From the NCBI GenBank assembly GCA_024235915.1, contig JACKLO010000018.1:62001-126000 (forward strand): DNA of 64,000 nt, written 5' to 3'. Of the stretch, positions 27,414 through 35,645 are shown piece by piece. The DNA comes from Burkholderiaceae bacterium. Its GTDB lineage: Bacteria > Pseudomonadota > Gammaproteobacteria > Burkholderiales > Burkholderiaceae_C. Each line of letters begins with the position of its first letter. Positions within the stretch are counted from its first letter, which is position 1. Below the pieces are notes generated by a model that had not been told where the DNA came from, did not search any database, and was given only the letters and a program-made list of their open reading frames with translations. A program made the translations under genes and the position numbers.

Positions 27414-28913
27414 TCACGAATCGGCGGCGACCAGCGGGCCTGGCGCGGCCGCCGGGGCGCTCTCGGCCTTCAACGCCTTGAGCGCCTGCCAGAAGCGGCC
27501 GTCCTGGGTGGCGGCGAAGTTGATGCGCATGCAGGTGCTGGGCCGGCGGCTGGCCTGGAACAGGGTGCCCGGTGCGAGCAGCCAGCCCTGGTCCAGCATC
27601 GCCAGCGCCAGGCGCTCGGTGTCCGTGCCCACGTCCACCCAGCCGAACAGCCCCTGCGGCGGGGCCACGAAGCGGCAGCCGGCGGCCAGCGCGTGGCGCA
27701 CGGCGCGTTCGCGGGCGGCGTCCAGCCGCTGCACGATGCGCTCGGCATGGCGCCGCAGCAGGCCCTGGTCCAGGCACCAGGCCACGGCCTGCTCCAGCAG
27801 GGCCGGCGTGGTCAGTGTGCCCACCAGCTTGGTGTCGATCAGGCGCTCGGCCAGCGCCGGCGACGCCGCCACGAAGCCGACGCGCCACTGCGGCGCCAGG
27901 ATCTTCGAAAAGCCCGACACCAGCAGCGTGCGCCGCAGCCCGTCCAGCGCCGCCATGCGGGTGGCGTGCGGCGGCGCGAAGAAGGCGTAGGTGTCGTCCT
28001 CCACCACCGTCAGGTCGTGCTGTTCCGCCAGGCTGAGCACGCGGTGGGCCACGGCGGGGCTCAGCGTGTGGCCGGTGGGGTTGTGCAACACCGAGACGGT
28101 GACGTAGACGCGTGGCCGGTGCGCTTGCAGCAGCGCGGCCATCACGGCCAGATCGGGGCCGTCGGGGCTGCCGTCGGTGGCCCGGGGCACGGGCAGCAGC
28201 CGCATGCCCAGGCGGGTGAGCCGCTCGTACTCCACCGCCCAGCCGGGTTCGTCGACGAGCACCGCATCGCCCGGCTGCAGCAGCGTGCGCGCCACCAGGT
28301 CGAGGGCATGGGTGGCGCCCACGGTGGTGACGATCTGCTCCGGCGCGGCATCCACGCCGATGTCGACCAAGCGGCGAGACAGCGCGGCCCGCAGGCCGGG
28401 GTCGCCCGCCGGTTCGCCATAGCGCAGCCAGGCGCTGCCATCGTCGCCGCGGCCGCCCGTGACACGCCGGAGCGCGCGCTGCAGCAGCGCGGCGTCCAGC
28501 CAGTCCACCGGCAGCGTGCCCATGCCCGGCGCGCTGCCGTGCACGCCGGCATGGAACATGCCGCGGATCAGGGCCGTGGCGTCCACCGGGGCCGTGGGGC
28601 CGCGTCCTGCCGTGGGCGAGGCTCCGGCGTCGCCCGTGCGGCGGGCGGTGCGGGCGCTGCCCTGCACTGAGGCGCGCACAAAGAAGCCACGCTGTGCCTG
28701 CGCCTGCACCAGGCCCTGGGCCTGCAGGCGGTCGTATGCCGCCACCACGGTGGCCGGGCTGACCTGGTAGCGGGTGGCGCAGTCGCGCACGGAAGGCAGG
28801 CGTGCCCCCGGGCGCAGCAGGCCCTGGGCGATGCGGTCGCCAAACCGTATTGCCAGTTGCTCCGCCAGCGTGGCGCCGGCGCTGCGGGACAGAGGTTCGG
28901 GAGTGGTGGGCAT
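27414..28913 (-). CDS. MocR-type regulator: GntR DNA-binding domain fused to aminotransferase domain
   Basis: 499 residues. Residues 15-80 are a GntR winged helix (LAEQLAIRFGDRIAQG, RLPSVRDCATRYQVSPATVV). After a Gly/Ala linker, residues 130-495 are a fold-type I aminotransferase domain with the PLP lysine at Lys337 (LVSGFSKILAPQWRVGF) and VEDDTYAFF. MocR proteins bind PLP or an aldimine and activate or repress vitamin B6, amino acid or taurine genes. The gene is divergent from the DMT transporter operon at 29179, which contains a second PLP enzyme and a racemase-like protein, so that operon is the probable target. Confidence 0.9.
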   Translation of the reverse strand: MPTTPEPLSRSAGATLAEQLAIRFGDRIAQGLLRPGARLPSVRDCATRYQVSPATVVAAYDRLQAQGLVQAQAQRGFFVRASVQGSARTARRTGDAGASPTAGRGPTAPVDATALIRGMFHAGVHGSAPGMGTLPVDWLDAALLQRALRRVTGGRGDDGSAWLRYGEPAGDPGLRAALSRRLVDIGVDAAPEQIVTTVGATHALDLVARTLLQPGDAVLVDEPGWAVEYERLTRLGMRLLPVPRATDGSPDGPDLAVMAALLQAHRPRVYVTVSVLHNPTGHTLSPAVAHRVLSLAEQHDLTVVEDDTYAFFAPPHATRMAALDGLRRTLLVSGFSKILAPQWRVGFVAASPALAERLIDTKLVGTLTTPALLEQAVAWCLDQGLLRRHAERIVQRLDAARERAVRHALAAGCRFVAPPQGLFGWVDVGTDTERLALAMLDQGWLLAPGTLFQASRRPSTCMRINFAATQDGRFWQALKALKAESAPAAAPGPLVAADS

Positions 28914-29178
28914 GGTCGGGTGTGCTGGCGCCGGGAGCGATACAGATCGGCTTTCTGTCAGGTGCAGTGTATGGCTACTGTGTTGGTCAGCGCACTACAG
29001 TTCACGCACCGACGATGTGCGGGCTCCGGCCCGAAGTCCACTGAGACCTGCTGCACATGCGATTCCTTGAAGATTGGATCCCCCCACGAATCCGAGTTGC
29101 GGCCAATGCCACGCTGAGTCAACGCGTCGGCGGCTGGGGCGTGGCCGGATGCGGTGGCTGCCTGTGCGGGCGCCGGCC
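28914..29178. promoter_or_regulatory. Divergent control region between MocR gene and DMT-racemase operon
   Basis: 265 bp with no gene. It is clearly more AT-rich than the surroundings. Around 28940-29000 several ACAG/CTGT elements recur (ATACAG, TTCTGTCAGG, CTACTGTGTT, CTACAGTTC), the kind of spaced repeats MocR regulators use. I could not place convincing -35/-10 pairs. Operator status is inferred from position and repeats only. Confidence 0.4.
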
Positions 29179-30081
29179 ATGAGCGCCGTCGCGCTGCCCG
29201 GCCGGCTGGATACCGCGACCCGTGGCTTGGCCTGGGGTGCATTGGGCGTGCTGATCTTCGCGCTCACGCTGCCGATGACGCGCCTGGCGGTCGGCGATGC
29301 TTCCGCGCCGCAATTGCCGCCGGCCTTCGTCACAGCCGGCCGCGCGGCATTGGCGGGCCTGCTGGCCGTGGCCTACCTGCTGGCCACCGGCGCCCACCGC
29401 CCGCCGAGGCGCACCTGGGCGCCGCTGGCGCTGAGCGCTGGCGGCACGGTGCTGGGCTTTCCGCTGGGCCTGGCGCTGGCACTGCGCGAGGTGCCGTCGG
29501 CGCACGCGGCCGTGGTCACCGGCGTGCTGCCGCTGGCCACGGCGGTGGTCGGTGCGCTGGCCGCGCGGCAGCGGCCTTCGGCCGGTTTCTGGGCCGCGGC
29601 CGGCGCCGGTTGCGCGCTGGTGCTGGGTTTTGCCGCCTGGCAGGGCGGCGGTGCCCTGGTGGCCGCTGACGCCTGGCTGGCGATGGCCGTGGCCACCGGC
29701 GCCGTGGGTTACGTGGCGGGGGCGCGGGCCGGCGCGGTGCTGCCGGCGCCGCAGGTGATCTCCTGGGTGCTGGTGGGCGCGTTGCCGTTCACGCTGCCGG
29801 CGGCCTGGGCCAGCTGGCCGGTGGCGCCGGTGAGCGCTGCGGCCTGGGGCGGCTTTCTCTACACCGCGGTGTTCTCGATGTGGCTGGGGTTCTTCGCCTG
29901 GTACCACGGGCTGGCGCTGGGCGGTGTGCTGCGCGTGAGCCAGGTGCAGCTGCTGCAGCCCTTCCTGGCCATCCTCGCCGCCGCGCTGTTGCTGGGTGAG
30001 GCGCTGGAGCTGGCGACGGTGGGTTTTGCGCTGGCGGTGCTGGCCGTTGTGGCGCTGGGGCGCCGGACAAGGATTGCATGA
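29179..30081 (+). CDS. DMT-superfamily transporter (EamA type)
   Basis: 300 residues with about ten hydrophobic helices in two EamA repeats; typical exporter of amino acids or metabolites. The N-terminal repeat includes ALTLPMTRLAVGDASAP and the C-terminal one SQVQLLQPFLAILAAALLLGE, where the Gln-Pro-Phe and terminal Gly-Glu are conserved. The start at 29179 gives the expected N-terminus; an ATG at 29149 would add ten residues and neither has a clear Shine-Dalgarno. Its stop overlaps the racemase-like gene (ATGA). Divergent from a MocR gene, so an amino-acid-related substrate is likely. Confidence 0.87.
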   Translation: MSAVALPGRLDTATRGLAWGALGVLIFALTLPMTRLAVGDASAPQLPPAFVTAGRAALAGLLAVAYLLATGAHRPPRRTWAPLALSAGGTVLGFPLGLALALREVPSAHAAVVTGVLPLATAVVGALAARQRPSAGFWAAAGAGCALVLGFAAWQGGGALVAADAWLAMAVATGAVGYVAGARAGAVLPAPQVISWVLVGALPFTLPAAWASWPVAPVSAAAWGGFLYTAVFSMWLGFFAWYHGLALGGVLRVSQVQLLQPFLAILAAALLLGEALELATVGFALAVLAVVALGRRTRIA

Positions 30082-30791
30082 CGCAGGTTGACCGTTTCAG
30101 AACCCTGGGCCTGCTCGGTGGCATGAGCTGGGAAAGCACCGCCGTCTACTACCGACTGATCAACCAGGGTGTGGCGGCGCGCGGCGGTGGCCTGCACAGC
30201 GCGCCGCTGTTGCTGCACAGCCTGGATTTCGCCGGTGTGGCCGCCGCGCAGGCGGCGGGCGACTGGGCCGGACTGGGCGCTCAACTGGGCGCGGCGGCCG
30301 CTGGCCTGGTGCGGGCTGGCGCGGGCGCGGTGCTGATCGCCACCAACACCATGCACCGCCTGGCGGCCGAGGTGCAGGCTGCTGCGGGCGTGCCGCTGCT
30401 GCACATCGGCGACGCCACCGGTGCCGCGCTGCGCGCCGCGGGCGTGAAGCGCGCCGGCCTGCTGGGCACACGCTTCACGATGGAGGATGTTTCGGTGCTG
30501 CGCGGGCGGCTGGCGGCGCACCACGGCATCGAGACCCTCGTGCCCGGCGATGCGGCCCGCACCGAGGTCCACCGCGTCATCTACGAAGAACTCTGCCGCG
30601 GCCGCCTCGAAGGTCCATCGCGCGAGCGTTATGCCGGCATCATCGACGACCTGCGGCGTGATGGCGCCGAGGTGGTGATCCTCGGCTGCACCGAGATCGG
30701 CCTGCTGATCGGCGCGGCCGACAGCACGCTGCCCGTGTTCGACACCACACAACTGCATGCCGCGATGGCGGTGGACTGGATCTGCTCATGA
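30078..30791 (+). CDS. Aspartate/glutamate racemase-family protein lacking the first catalytic cysteine
   Basis: 237 residues, close in pattern to the broad-specificity amino acid racemase YgeA (GLLGGMSWESTAVYYRLIN, LLHIGDATG, VVILGCTEIGLL). The family uses two cysteines as acid and base. The second is present (Cys204 in LGCTEIG), but at the first position the protein reads IATNTMH with Ala88 (codon GCC at 30339-30341) where YgeA has Cys. It may thus not be a two-base racemase; it could be an isomerase, a decarboxylase-like or a binding protein. It overlaps the DMT gene before it and the aminotransferase after it. Confidence 0.85.
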   Translation: MTQVDRFRTLGLLGGMSWESTAVYYRLINQGVAARGGGLHSAPLLLHSLDFAGVAAAQAAGDWAGLGAQLGAAAAGLVRAGAGAVLIATNTMHRLAAEVQAAAGVPLLHIGDATGAALRAAGVKRAGLLGTRFTMEDVSVLRGRLAAHHGIETLVPGDAARTEVHRVIYEELCRGRLEGPSRERYAGIIDDLRRDGAEVVILGCTEIGLLIGAADSTLPVFDTTQLHAAMAVDWICS

Positions 30792-31972
30792 CCGCGTTGA
30801 CCTCCCCCTTCACGCTGGCGCGCCGCGCGAAGCGGCTCGAACCCTCGGTGATCCGCGAGATCCTCAAGCTGACCGAGCGGTCCGGCGTCATCTCGCTGGC
30901 CGGCGGCCTGCCGTCGCCCGACGGGTTTCCGGTGGAGGCACTGCGTGCCGCCACCGACCGCGTGCTGCGCGACACCCCGCGCGAGGCGTTGCAGTACGCC
31001 GCCAGCGAAGGCTTCGGCCCGCTGCGCGAGTGGGCGGCGGCCCAGCTGCAGGCCCAGGGGCTGAGCGTCACGCCAGGCCAGGTGCTGATCACCACCGGCT
31101 CGCAGCAGGGGCTGGACCTGGTGGGCAAGCTGCTCATCGACGCCGGCAGCCGGGTGGCGGTGGAATCGCCCACCTACCTGGGCGCGCTGCAGGCCTTCAC
31201 GCCCTACGAGCCGGCGTTCGTCAGCGTGGACGGCGATGACGAAGGCCCGCTGCCGGCGGCGCTGGAGACCGTGCGTGACGCCCGCTTCCTCTACCTGCTG
31301 CCCAACTACCAGAACCCGGGTGGCCGCTGCATGGGCGCCGCGCGCCGCGCCGCGCTGGCGGACCGCGCCGGCGCGCTGGGCCTGCCGGTGGTCGAGGACA
31401 ACCCCTACGGCGACCTCTGGTACGACGCCCCGCCGCCGCCGCCGGTGAGCGCGCTGCTGCCGGGTGGCAGCGTCTACCTGGGATCGCTGTCCAAGGTGCT
31501 GGCGCCGGGGCTGCGCCTGGGTTATGTGGCGGCGCCGGCCGAGTTGTTCCCCAAGCTGCTGCAGGCCAAGCAGGCGGCCGACCTGCACACGCCGGGCTTC
31601 AACCAGCGCATCGCCCACGCCGTGCTGGCCGACGGCCTGCTGGAACGCCACCTGCCCGCCGTGCGTGCCCGCTACAAGGCGCAGCGCGACGCCATGCAGG
31701 CCGCACTGCTGGCGCACCTGCCGGCCGGCTGCCACTGGGTGCAGCCGCAGGGCGGCATGTTCTTCTGGGTCGAGCTGCCCGAGGGCCTGGACGCGACGGC
31801 GCTCTTGCCGCGTGCGGTGGACGCCGGCGTGGCCTACGTGCCCGGCGCCGCCTTCTACGCCACCGCCCCCAAGGCCAACCGCCTGCGGCTGAGTTTCGTC
31901 ACCGTGTCGCCGGAGCGCATCACGGCCGCGGTGGCGCTGCTGGGCGCGATCCTGAAGGAGGCGCTGGCATGA
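30788..31972 (+). CDS. PLP-dependent aminotransferase, LysN/2-aminoadipate type
   Basis: 394 residues, fold-type I aminotransferase. Landmarks are ISLAGGLPSPDGFP, ITTGSQQGLDLVGKLL, YLLPNYQNPGGR, VVEDNPYGDLWYD and the PLP lysine Lys236 in YLGSLSKVLAPGLRLGY. The subfamily transfers amino groups of aminoadipate, branched-chain or aromatic amino acids. Start overlaps the racemase-like stop and its own stop overlaps PhzF (ATGA both), giving a coupled operon. The real amino donor is unknown. Confidence 0.9.
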   Translation: MTALTSPFTLARRAKRLEPSVIREILKLTERSGVISLAGGLPSPDGFPVEALRAATDRVLRDTPREALQYAASEGFGPLREWAAAQLQAQGLSVTPGQVLITTGSQQGLDLVGKLLIDAGSRVAVESPTYLGALQAFTPYEPAFVSVDGDDEGPLPAALETVRDARFLYLLPNYQNPGGRCMGAARRAALADRAGALGLPVVEDNPYGDLWYDAPPPPPVSALLPGGSVYLGSLSKVLAPGLRLGYVAAPAELFPKLLQAKQAADLHTPGFNQRIAHAVLADGLLERHLPAVRARYKAQRDAMQAALLAHLPAGCHWVQPQGGMFFWVELPEGLDATALLPRAVDAGVAYVPGAAFYATAPKANRLRLSFVTVSPERITAAVALLGAILKEALA

Positions 31973-32814
31973 CGGTGCAGCCACGCCGCTTCCACCAGGT
32001 CGACGTCTTCAGTGCCGAGCCCTTGCTGGGCAACCCGTTGGCCGTGGTGCACGACGCCGCCGGCCTGGACGACGCCCGCCTGGCCGCCATCGCCCGCTGG
32101 ACCAACCTGTCGGAGACCACCTTCCTGCTGCCGCCCACCGACCCGGCGGCCGACTACCGGGTGCGCATCTTCACGCCCTTCGGCGAACTGCCCTTCGCCG
32201 GCCACCCCACGCTGGGCAGCGCCTGGGCCTGGCTGGCGGCCGGCGGCGTGGCGCGTGGCGCGCATGAGGTGGTGCAGGAATGTGGCGTGGGTCTGGTGCG
32301 TGTGAAGCGCGATGGTGCGCGTCTGGCCTTCGCAGCCCCGCCGCTGCGGCGCAGCGGGCCGCTGGACGACGCGCTGCTGGCGCGCATCGAGGCCGGGCTC
32401 GGCCTGGCGCCGGGCGAGATCGTGCGCCACGCCTGGGTGGACAACGGACCCGGCTGGTGTGCCGTGATGCTGGGCTCGGCCGAGCGGGTGCTGGCGCTGA
32501 AGCCCGACTGGACGCGGCTGGGCGACCTCAAGCTCGGGATCGTCGGGCCGCAGCCGGTGGGCGCCGACACCGCCATCGAACTGCGGGCGCTGTTTGGCAC
32601 CGGCGGCGTGGGTCTGGAGGACCCGGTCACCGGCAGCCTCAACGCCAGCGTGGCGCAGTGGCTGATCGGTGAGGGTGTGCTGCCGGACCGGTACGTGGCG
32701 GCGCAGGGCCAGGCCCTGCAGCGCGCGGGGCGGGTGCATGTGGCGCGCGAGGGCGACACGGTCTGGGTGGGTGGGGACGTGACGCCGGTGGTCGAAGGTA
32801 TCGTGCGCATCTGA
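31969..32814 (+). CDS. PhzF-family isomerase/epimerase-like protein
   Basis: 281 residues, two-lobed PhzF fold. The N-terminus has QVDVFSAEPLLGNPLAVV and the conserved catalytic Glu49 (NLSETTFLLPP); RIFTPFGELPFAGHPTLGSA is the family signature, repeated in the second lobe as LEDPVTGSLNASVAQWL. PhzF itself isomerises dihydrohydroxyanthranilate in phenazine synthesis; most homologues have no known substrate. There are no phenazine genes here. The context of transporter, racemase-like protein and aminotransferase hints at an amino-acid-derived substrate. Confidence 0.9.
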   Translation: MTVQPRRFHQVDVFSAEPLLGNPLAVVHDAAGLDDARLAAIARWTNLSETTFLLPPTDPAADYRVRIFTPFGELPFAGHPTLGSAWAWLAAGGVARGAHEVVQECGVGLVRVKRDGARLAFAAPPLRRSGPLDDALLARIEAGLGLAPGEIVRHAWVDNGPGWCAVMLGSAERVLALKPDWTRLGDLKLGIVGPQPVGADTAIELRALFGTGGVGLEDPVTGSLNASVAQWLIGEGVLPDRYVAAQGQALQRAGRVHVAREGDTVWVGGDVTPVVEGIVRI

Positions 32815-32839
32815 ATCGCACGCGGGCACCTGCCGACGC

Positions 32840-33466
32840 ATGACCACCGAGATCGACCACCTCATCATCGCCGCCGACACCCTGGAAGCCGGCGTCGCCT
32901 GGTGCGAAACCACGCTGGGCGTGACGCCCGGCCCGGGCGGCCAGCACCCGCTGATGGGCACGCACAACCGGCTGCTGAACCTGTCGTCGCCGGCGTTCCC
33001 GCGCTGCTACCTGGAGGTCATCGCCATCGACCCCGAGGCGCCGGCGCCAGGCCGCGCCCGCTGGTTCGGGCTCGACGAACGCCCACCCGGCTCGCCGGCG
33101 CTGTGGCACGCGGTGGCGCGCTCGACCATGCTCGACATGCACCGCTGGGGCCTGATCCACAAACAGGCCGACCCGGGCCTGCCGCTGGACATGGTGCGCG
33201 GCGAATACCGCTGGCAGGTGCTGGTGCGGCCCGATGGGCGACGCCTGGGCGTGCTGCCCAGCCTGATCCAATGGCAGGGCCCGCATCCCGCGGAGCGCTT
33301 GCCGGCCAGCGGCCTGGCACTGCGCAGCCTCCGGCTCGATGGCCTGCCGGTGCCGCATCGGGACGTGCTGCGCCTGAAGGGTGTCACGGGCGAGCCCGCG
33401 TCGGCCCCCCGCATGACCGTTGAGCTCCACACCCCGCGTGGCGGGGTCACGCTGCAGACCGCATGA
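32840..33466 (+). CDS. VOC-superfamily (glyoxalase-like) protein
   Basis: 208 residues. The N-terminus TEIDHLIIAADTLEAGVAWCETTLG is the first beta-alpha-beta unit of a glyoxalase-like domain, with His5 as a possible metal ligand and a later CYLEVIAIDP strand carrying Glu. The family includes metal-dependent isomerases, dioxygenases and resistance proteins; this one resembles the Glyoxalase_3 group of unknown function. It follows PhzF after 25 nt and overlaps the alanyl-tRNA editing gene by 4 nt. Confidence 0.78.
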   Translation: MTTEIDHLIIAADTLEAGVAWCETTLGVTPGPGGQHPLMGTHNRLLNLSSPAFPRCYLEVIAIDPEAPAPGRARWFGLDERPPGSPALWHAVARSTMLDMHRWGLIHKQADPGLPLDMVRGEYRWQVLVRPDGRRLGVLPSLIQWQGPHPAERLPASGLALRSLRLDGLPVPHRDVLRLKGVTGEPASAPRMTVELHTPRGGVTLQTA

Positions 33467-34191
33467 CCGAAGGCATGACCGAAGAACTGTTCCGCGAGGA
33501 TGCGGCGCTCACCGAGTGCCGCGCCACCGTGCTGGCGGTGGACGCCGAGGGCGTCGTGCTCGACCGCACCGTGTTCTATCCGCTGGGCGGCGGCCAGGCT
33601 GGCGATGCCGGCGTGCTGGTGGCCGACGACGGGCGCTCGTGGCCGATCGCCGATACCCGCAAGCACAAGGGCCGGCCTGGTGCGATCGCGCACGTGCCGG
33701 CGGGTGAGGTGGCGGGGCTCGTGCCGGGCATGCCGGTGACGGCGCGCATCGACGCCGACCGGCGCCGCGCCCACATGCGTTTCCACACCAGCACCCACCT
33801 GCTGTGCGCTCTGGTGCCGCACCCGGTGGACGGCTGTTCCATCACCGCGGCCCATGCGCGGCTGGACTTCCACATGACCGAGCCGCTGGACAAGGAGGCG
33901 CTCAACGCCGGCCTGGTGCGGCTGGTGGCCGAGGCACACCCGGTGCGCCACCGCTGGATCAGCGAAGCGGAGCTGGACGCCAACCCCGGCCTGGTGCGCA
34001 GCATGAGCGTGCAGCCGCCGCGGGGGTTGGGCCGCGTGCGTGTGCTGGAGATCGAGGGCGTGGACCTGCAGCCCTGCGGCGGCACGCACGTGGCGAACAC
34101 CGCCGACATCGGCGCCGTGATCGTCACCAAGATCGAAAAAAAGTCGGCCACGACCCGCAGGGTCGTGCTCGGCTTCGCCGAGCCGGGCTGA
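33463..34191 (+). CDS. Alanyl-tRNA editing protein (AlaX type)
   Basis: 242 residues, a free-standing relative of the AlaRS editing domain that hydrolyses mischarged Ser- or Gly-tRNA(Ala). Zinc and catalytic motifs are intact: FHTSTHLL (His108, His112) and LQPCGGTHVANTADIG (Cys205, His209). The N-terminal part (FYPLGGGQAGDAG) is the extra beta-barrel of the AlaX-M form. The ATG at 33463 overlaps the VOC stop; an in-frame ATG at 33475 is also possible. As the last gene of an amino-acid-metabolism operon it may guard translation against an amino acid made or handled by the neighbours; that link is inference. Confidence 0.9.
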   Translation: MTEGMTEELFREDAALTECRATVLAVDAEGVVLDRTVFYPLGGGQAGDAGVLVADDGRSWPIADTRKHKGRPGAIAHVPAGEVAGLVPGMPVTARIDADRRRAHMRFHTSTHLLCALVPHPVDGCSITAAHARLDFHMTEPLDKEALNAGLVRLVAEAHPVRHRWISEAELDANPGLVRSMSVQPPRGLGRVRVLEIEGVDLQPCGGTHVANTADIGAVIVTKIEKKSATTRRVVLGFAEPG

Positions 34192-34193
34192 GG

Positions 34194-34338
34194 CTGGACT
34201 GAAATCAGTCCCTGCGGACTGATTTCTGCCTGCCGAAGCGGCTGAGCTCTGCGAAGCCGTGGGAGGGCCTGGACTGAAATCAGTCCCTGCGGACTGATTT
34301 CTGCCTGCCGAAGCGGCTGAGCTCTGCGAAGCCGTGGG
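34194..34338. repeat. Two tandem copies of a 70-bp hairpin-bearing repeat (period 75 bp)
   Basis: 34194-34263 and 34269-34338 are identical by eye and separated by 5 nt. Each copy contains a perfect 11-bp stem with a 4-nt loop: GAAATCAGTCC (34201-34211) with GGACTGATTTC (34216-34226), and the same at 34276-34301. The element starts 2 nt after the alaX stop, so the first stem also sits where a terminator would be. The AT-rich arms contrast with the GC-rich surroundings. Likely a dispersed REP-like palindromic element of this lineage; no second locus is visible in the window. Confidence 0.85.
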
Positions 34339-34368
34339 CGCCGGCGCCTGAAACGACGTCGAATGCCT

Positions 34369-34599
34369 TCAGCAGGCGGAGGTTGCCGCCGCCGGCGAAA
34401 CCTCTGCCCCACGCTGCCGCCGTTGCAGGCGCTGCGCCAACCGTTCGGCAGCGCGCAAGGCGTGCGATGCCGCACTGCCCAGCAGCGCGTCCGTGCCGCG
34501 CCAGAAGTCGTCGCGCGCCGCGCGGCGCAGCGCCTCGGCCCGGGCGTGGGCATCGTCGTACAGGCGGTGGATCTCGGGGGTGGTCAGTCGGTCGTGCAT
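34369..34599 (-). CDS. Small protein of unknown function, 76 residues
   Basis: Starts at 34599 behind an AGGAG Shine-Dalgarno and runs to TGA just beyond the tandem repeat. The sequence is Arg/Ala-rich and helical: MHDRLTTPEIHRLYDDAHAR at the start, then AARDDFWRGTDALLGSAA and a basic RLAQRLQRRQRG tail. No signal peptide or membrane helix. It resembles short RSP_7527-like conserved hypotheticals seen beside regulators in proteobacteria, but I do not claim a family. It is divergent from the LysR gene and may be its target. Confidence 0.6.
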   Translation of the reverse strand: MHDRLTTPEIHRLYDDAHARAEALRRAARDDFWRGTDALLGSAASHALRAAERLAQRLQRRQRGAEVSPAAATSAC

Positions 34600-34673
34600 G
34601 GCGGTTTCTCCTGTGGCTTCGCACTCTATGGAGTAGCCGACTGCCGGGAAACGGCAAAGAATCTGAAATGGTT

Positions 34674-34688
34674 TTGCAGAAATTGCAA
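34674..34688. promoter_or_regulatory. Candidate LysR-type binding site (T-N11-A palindrome)
   Basis: TTGCA (34674-34678) and TGCAA (34684-34688) are perfect inverted repeats around a 5-nt centre, containing the T-N11-A pattern (T at 34675, A at 34687) that LysR-type regulators bind. It lies 21 nt before the LysR start, in the AT-rich divergent space shared with the small protein gene at 34599. Assignment is by position and pattern. Confidence 0.5.
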
Positions 34689-34708
34689 TATCAGAGCACA
34701 CTGACGGG

Positions 34709-35623
34709 ATGCACCTCGACGACATCGCCCTCTTCGTGCGCATCGTGGAACTGGGCACGCTCTCGGCCGCCGCGCGCGAACGAAACGTGCCGGTCAGCCA
34801 GGTCACGCGGGCCTTGACACGGCTGGAGCAGGCCGCTGGCGTGCGGCTGCTGCACCGCAGCACGCATGGGCTCAGCCTCACCGACGAGGGCGATACCTTC
34901 CTGGCCCACGCCCGCCGGCTGGGGGACACCGCGGCCGAACTGCAGGGCGCGCTCAGTGGCCGGCGTGATGGCCCCAGCGGCTGGGTGCGGGTGAGCGTGA
35001 GTGCGATCGTGGCCGAGGCGGTGATCGTGCCGTCGATGCCCTCGCTCTACGCACGCCACCCCCAGCTGCAGCTGGACATTGCCGTGGAGGACCGCCTGGT
35101 GGACATGGCGCGCGACGGTATCGATGTGGCCATCCGCACCGGCACGCCGGCCTCAGAGACGCTGGTGGCGCGGCGCATCGGGCAGTTCAGCCGTGCGCTG
35201 TACGCCGCGCCGGCCTATGCCGACCGGCACGGGCTGCCGGATCGCGCCGACGCCTTGCCGGCCCATCGGCTGGTGGGCAACAGCGCCATCGCGGCGCAGA
35301 ACCAGTGGCTCACGAGTACGGCGGACGCCGATCAGGCGCTGCCCATGCGGGCGCACACACGGACCGACAACTCGGCCGTGGTGCTGTCCCTGGTGCTGGC
35401 GGGCGTCGGCATCGGGCGCCTGATGGACATCGTCGCCCGTCCGCTGGTGGCCGCCGGGCAGTTGCTGCCCGTGCTCCCGGTCACCACGCCTGTGGCACCG
35501 ACGCCGGTCTATGCGGTGATGCTGCGCGAACGCCAGCGCCTGCCGAAGCTGCGCGCCTGCATCGACCACTGGGCCGGGTGGCTGTCGTCGACGGCCGACA
35601 CCGGCGGCGCCGCGGCGGCCTGA
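34709..35623 (+). CDS. LysR-family transcriptional regulator
   Basis: 304 residues. The N-terminal helix-turn-helix (HLDDIALFVRIVELGTLSAA, then VPVSQVTRALTRLEQAAGVR) is standard for LysR proteins, followed by a linker helix and an effector domain of two alpha/beta lobes (about 90-295). The subgroup with LHRSTHGLSLTDEGDTFLAHA often controls an adjacent divergent gene; here that is the 76-residue protein at 34369. The effector is unknown. The gene ends 22 nt before the convergent cytochrome c' gene. Confidence 0.9.
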   Translation: MHLDDIALFVRIVELGTLSAAARERNVPVSQVTRALTRLEQAAGVRLLHRSTHGLSLTDEGDTFLAHARRLGDTAAELQGALSGRRDGPSGWVRVSVSAIVAEAVIVPSMPSLYARHPQLQLDIAVEDRLVDMARDGIDVAIRTGTPASETLVARRIGQFSRALYAAPAYADRHGLPDRADALPAHRLVGNSAIAAQNQWLTSTADADQALPMRAHTRTDNSAVVLSLVLAGVGIGRLMDIVARPLVAAGQLLPVLPVTTPVAPTPVYAVMLRERQRLPKLRACIDHWAGWLSSTADTGGAAAA

Positions 35624-35645
35624 ATGGCGCCGCGGCTGGGGCGCC

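Noticed and set aside
31969..32814. PhzF as evidence of a phenazine cluster
   Set aside because: No phzA-E or phzG homologue is present. PhzF-like proteins are widespread outside phenazine producers.
34194..34338. CRISPR array
   Set aside because: Only two units separated by 5 nt, with internal hairpins and no spacers; no cas genes in the window.
35626..35645. Hairpin between LysR and cytochrome c' genes
   Set aside because: GGCGCC arms of only 6 bp in very GC-rich sequence, no T-run; could be chance.
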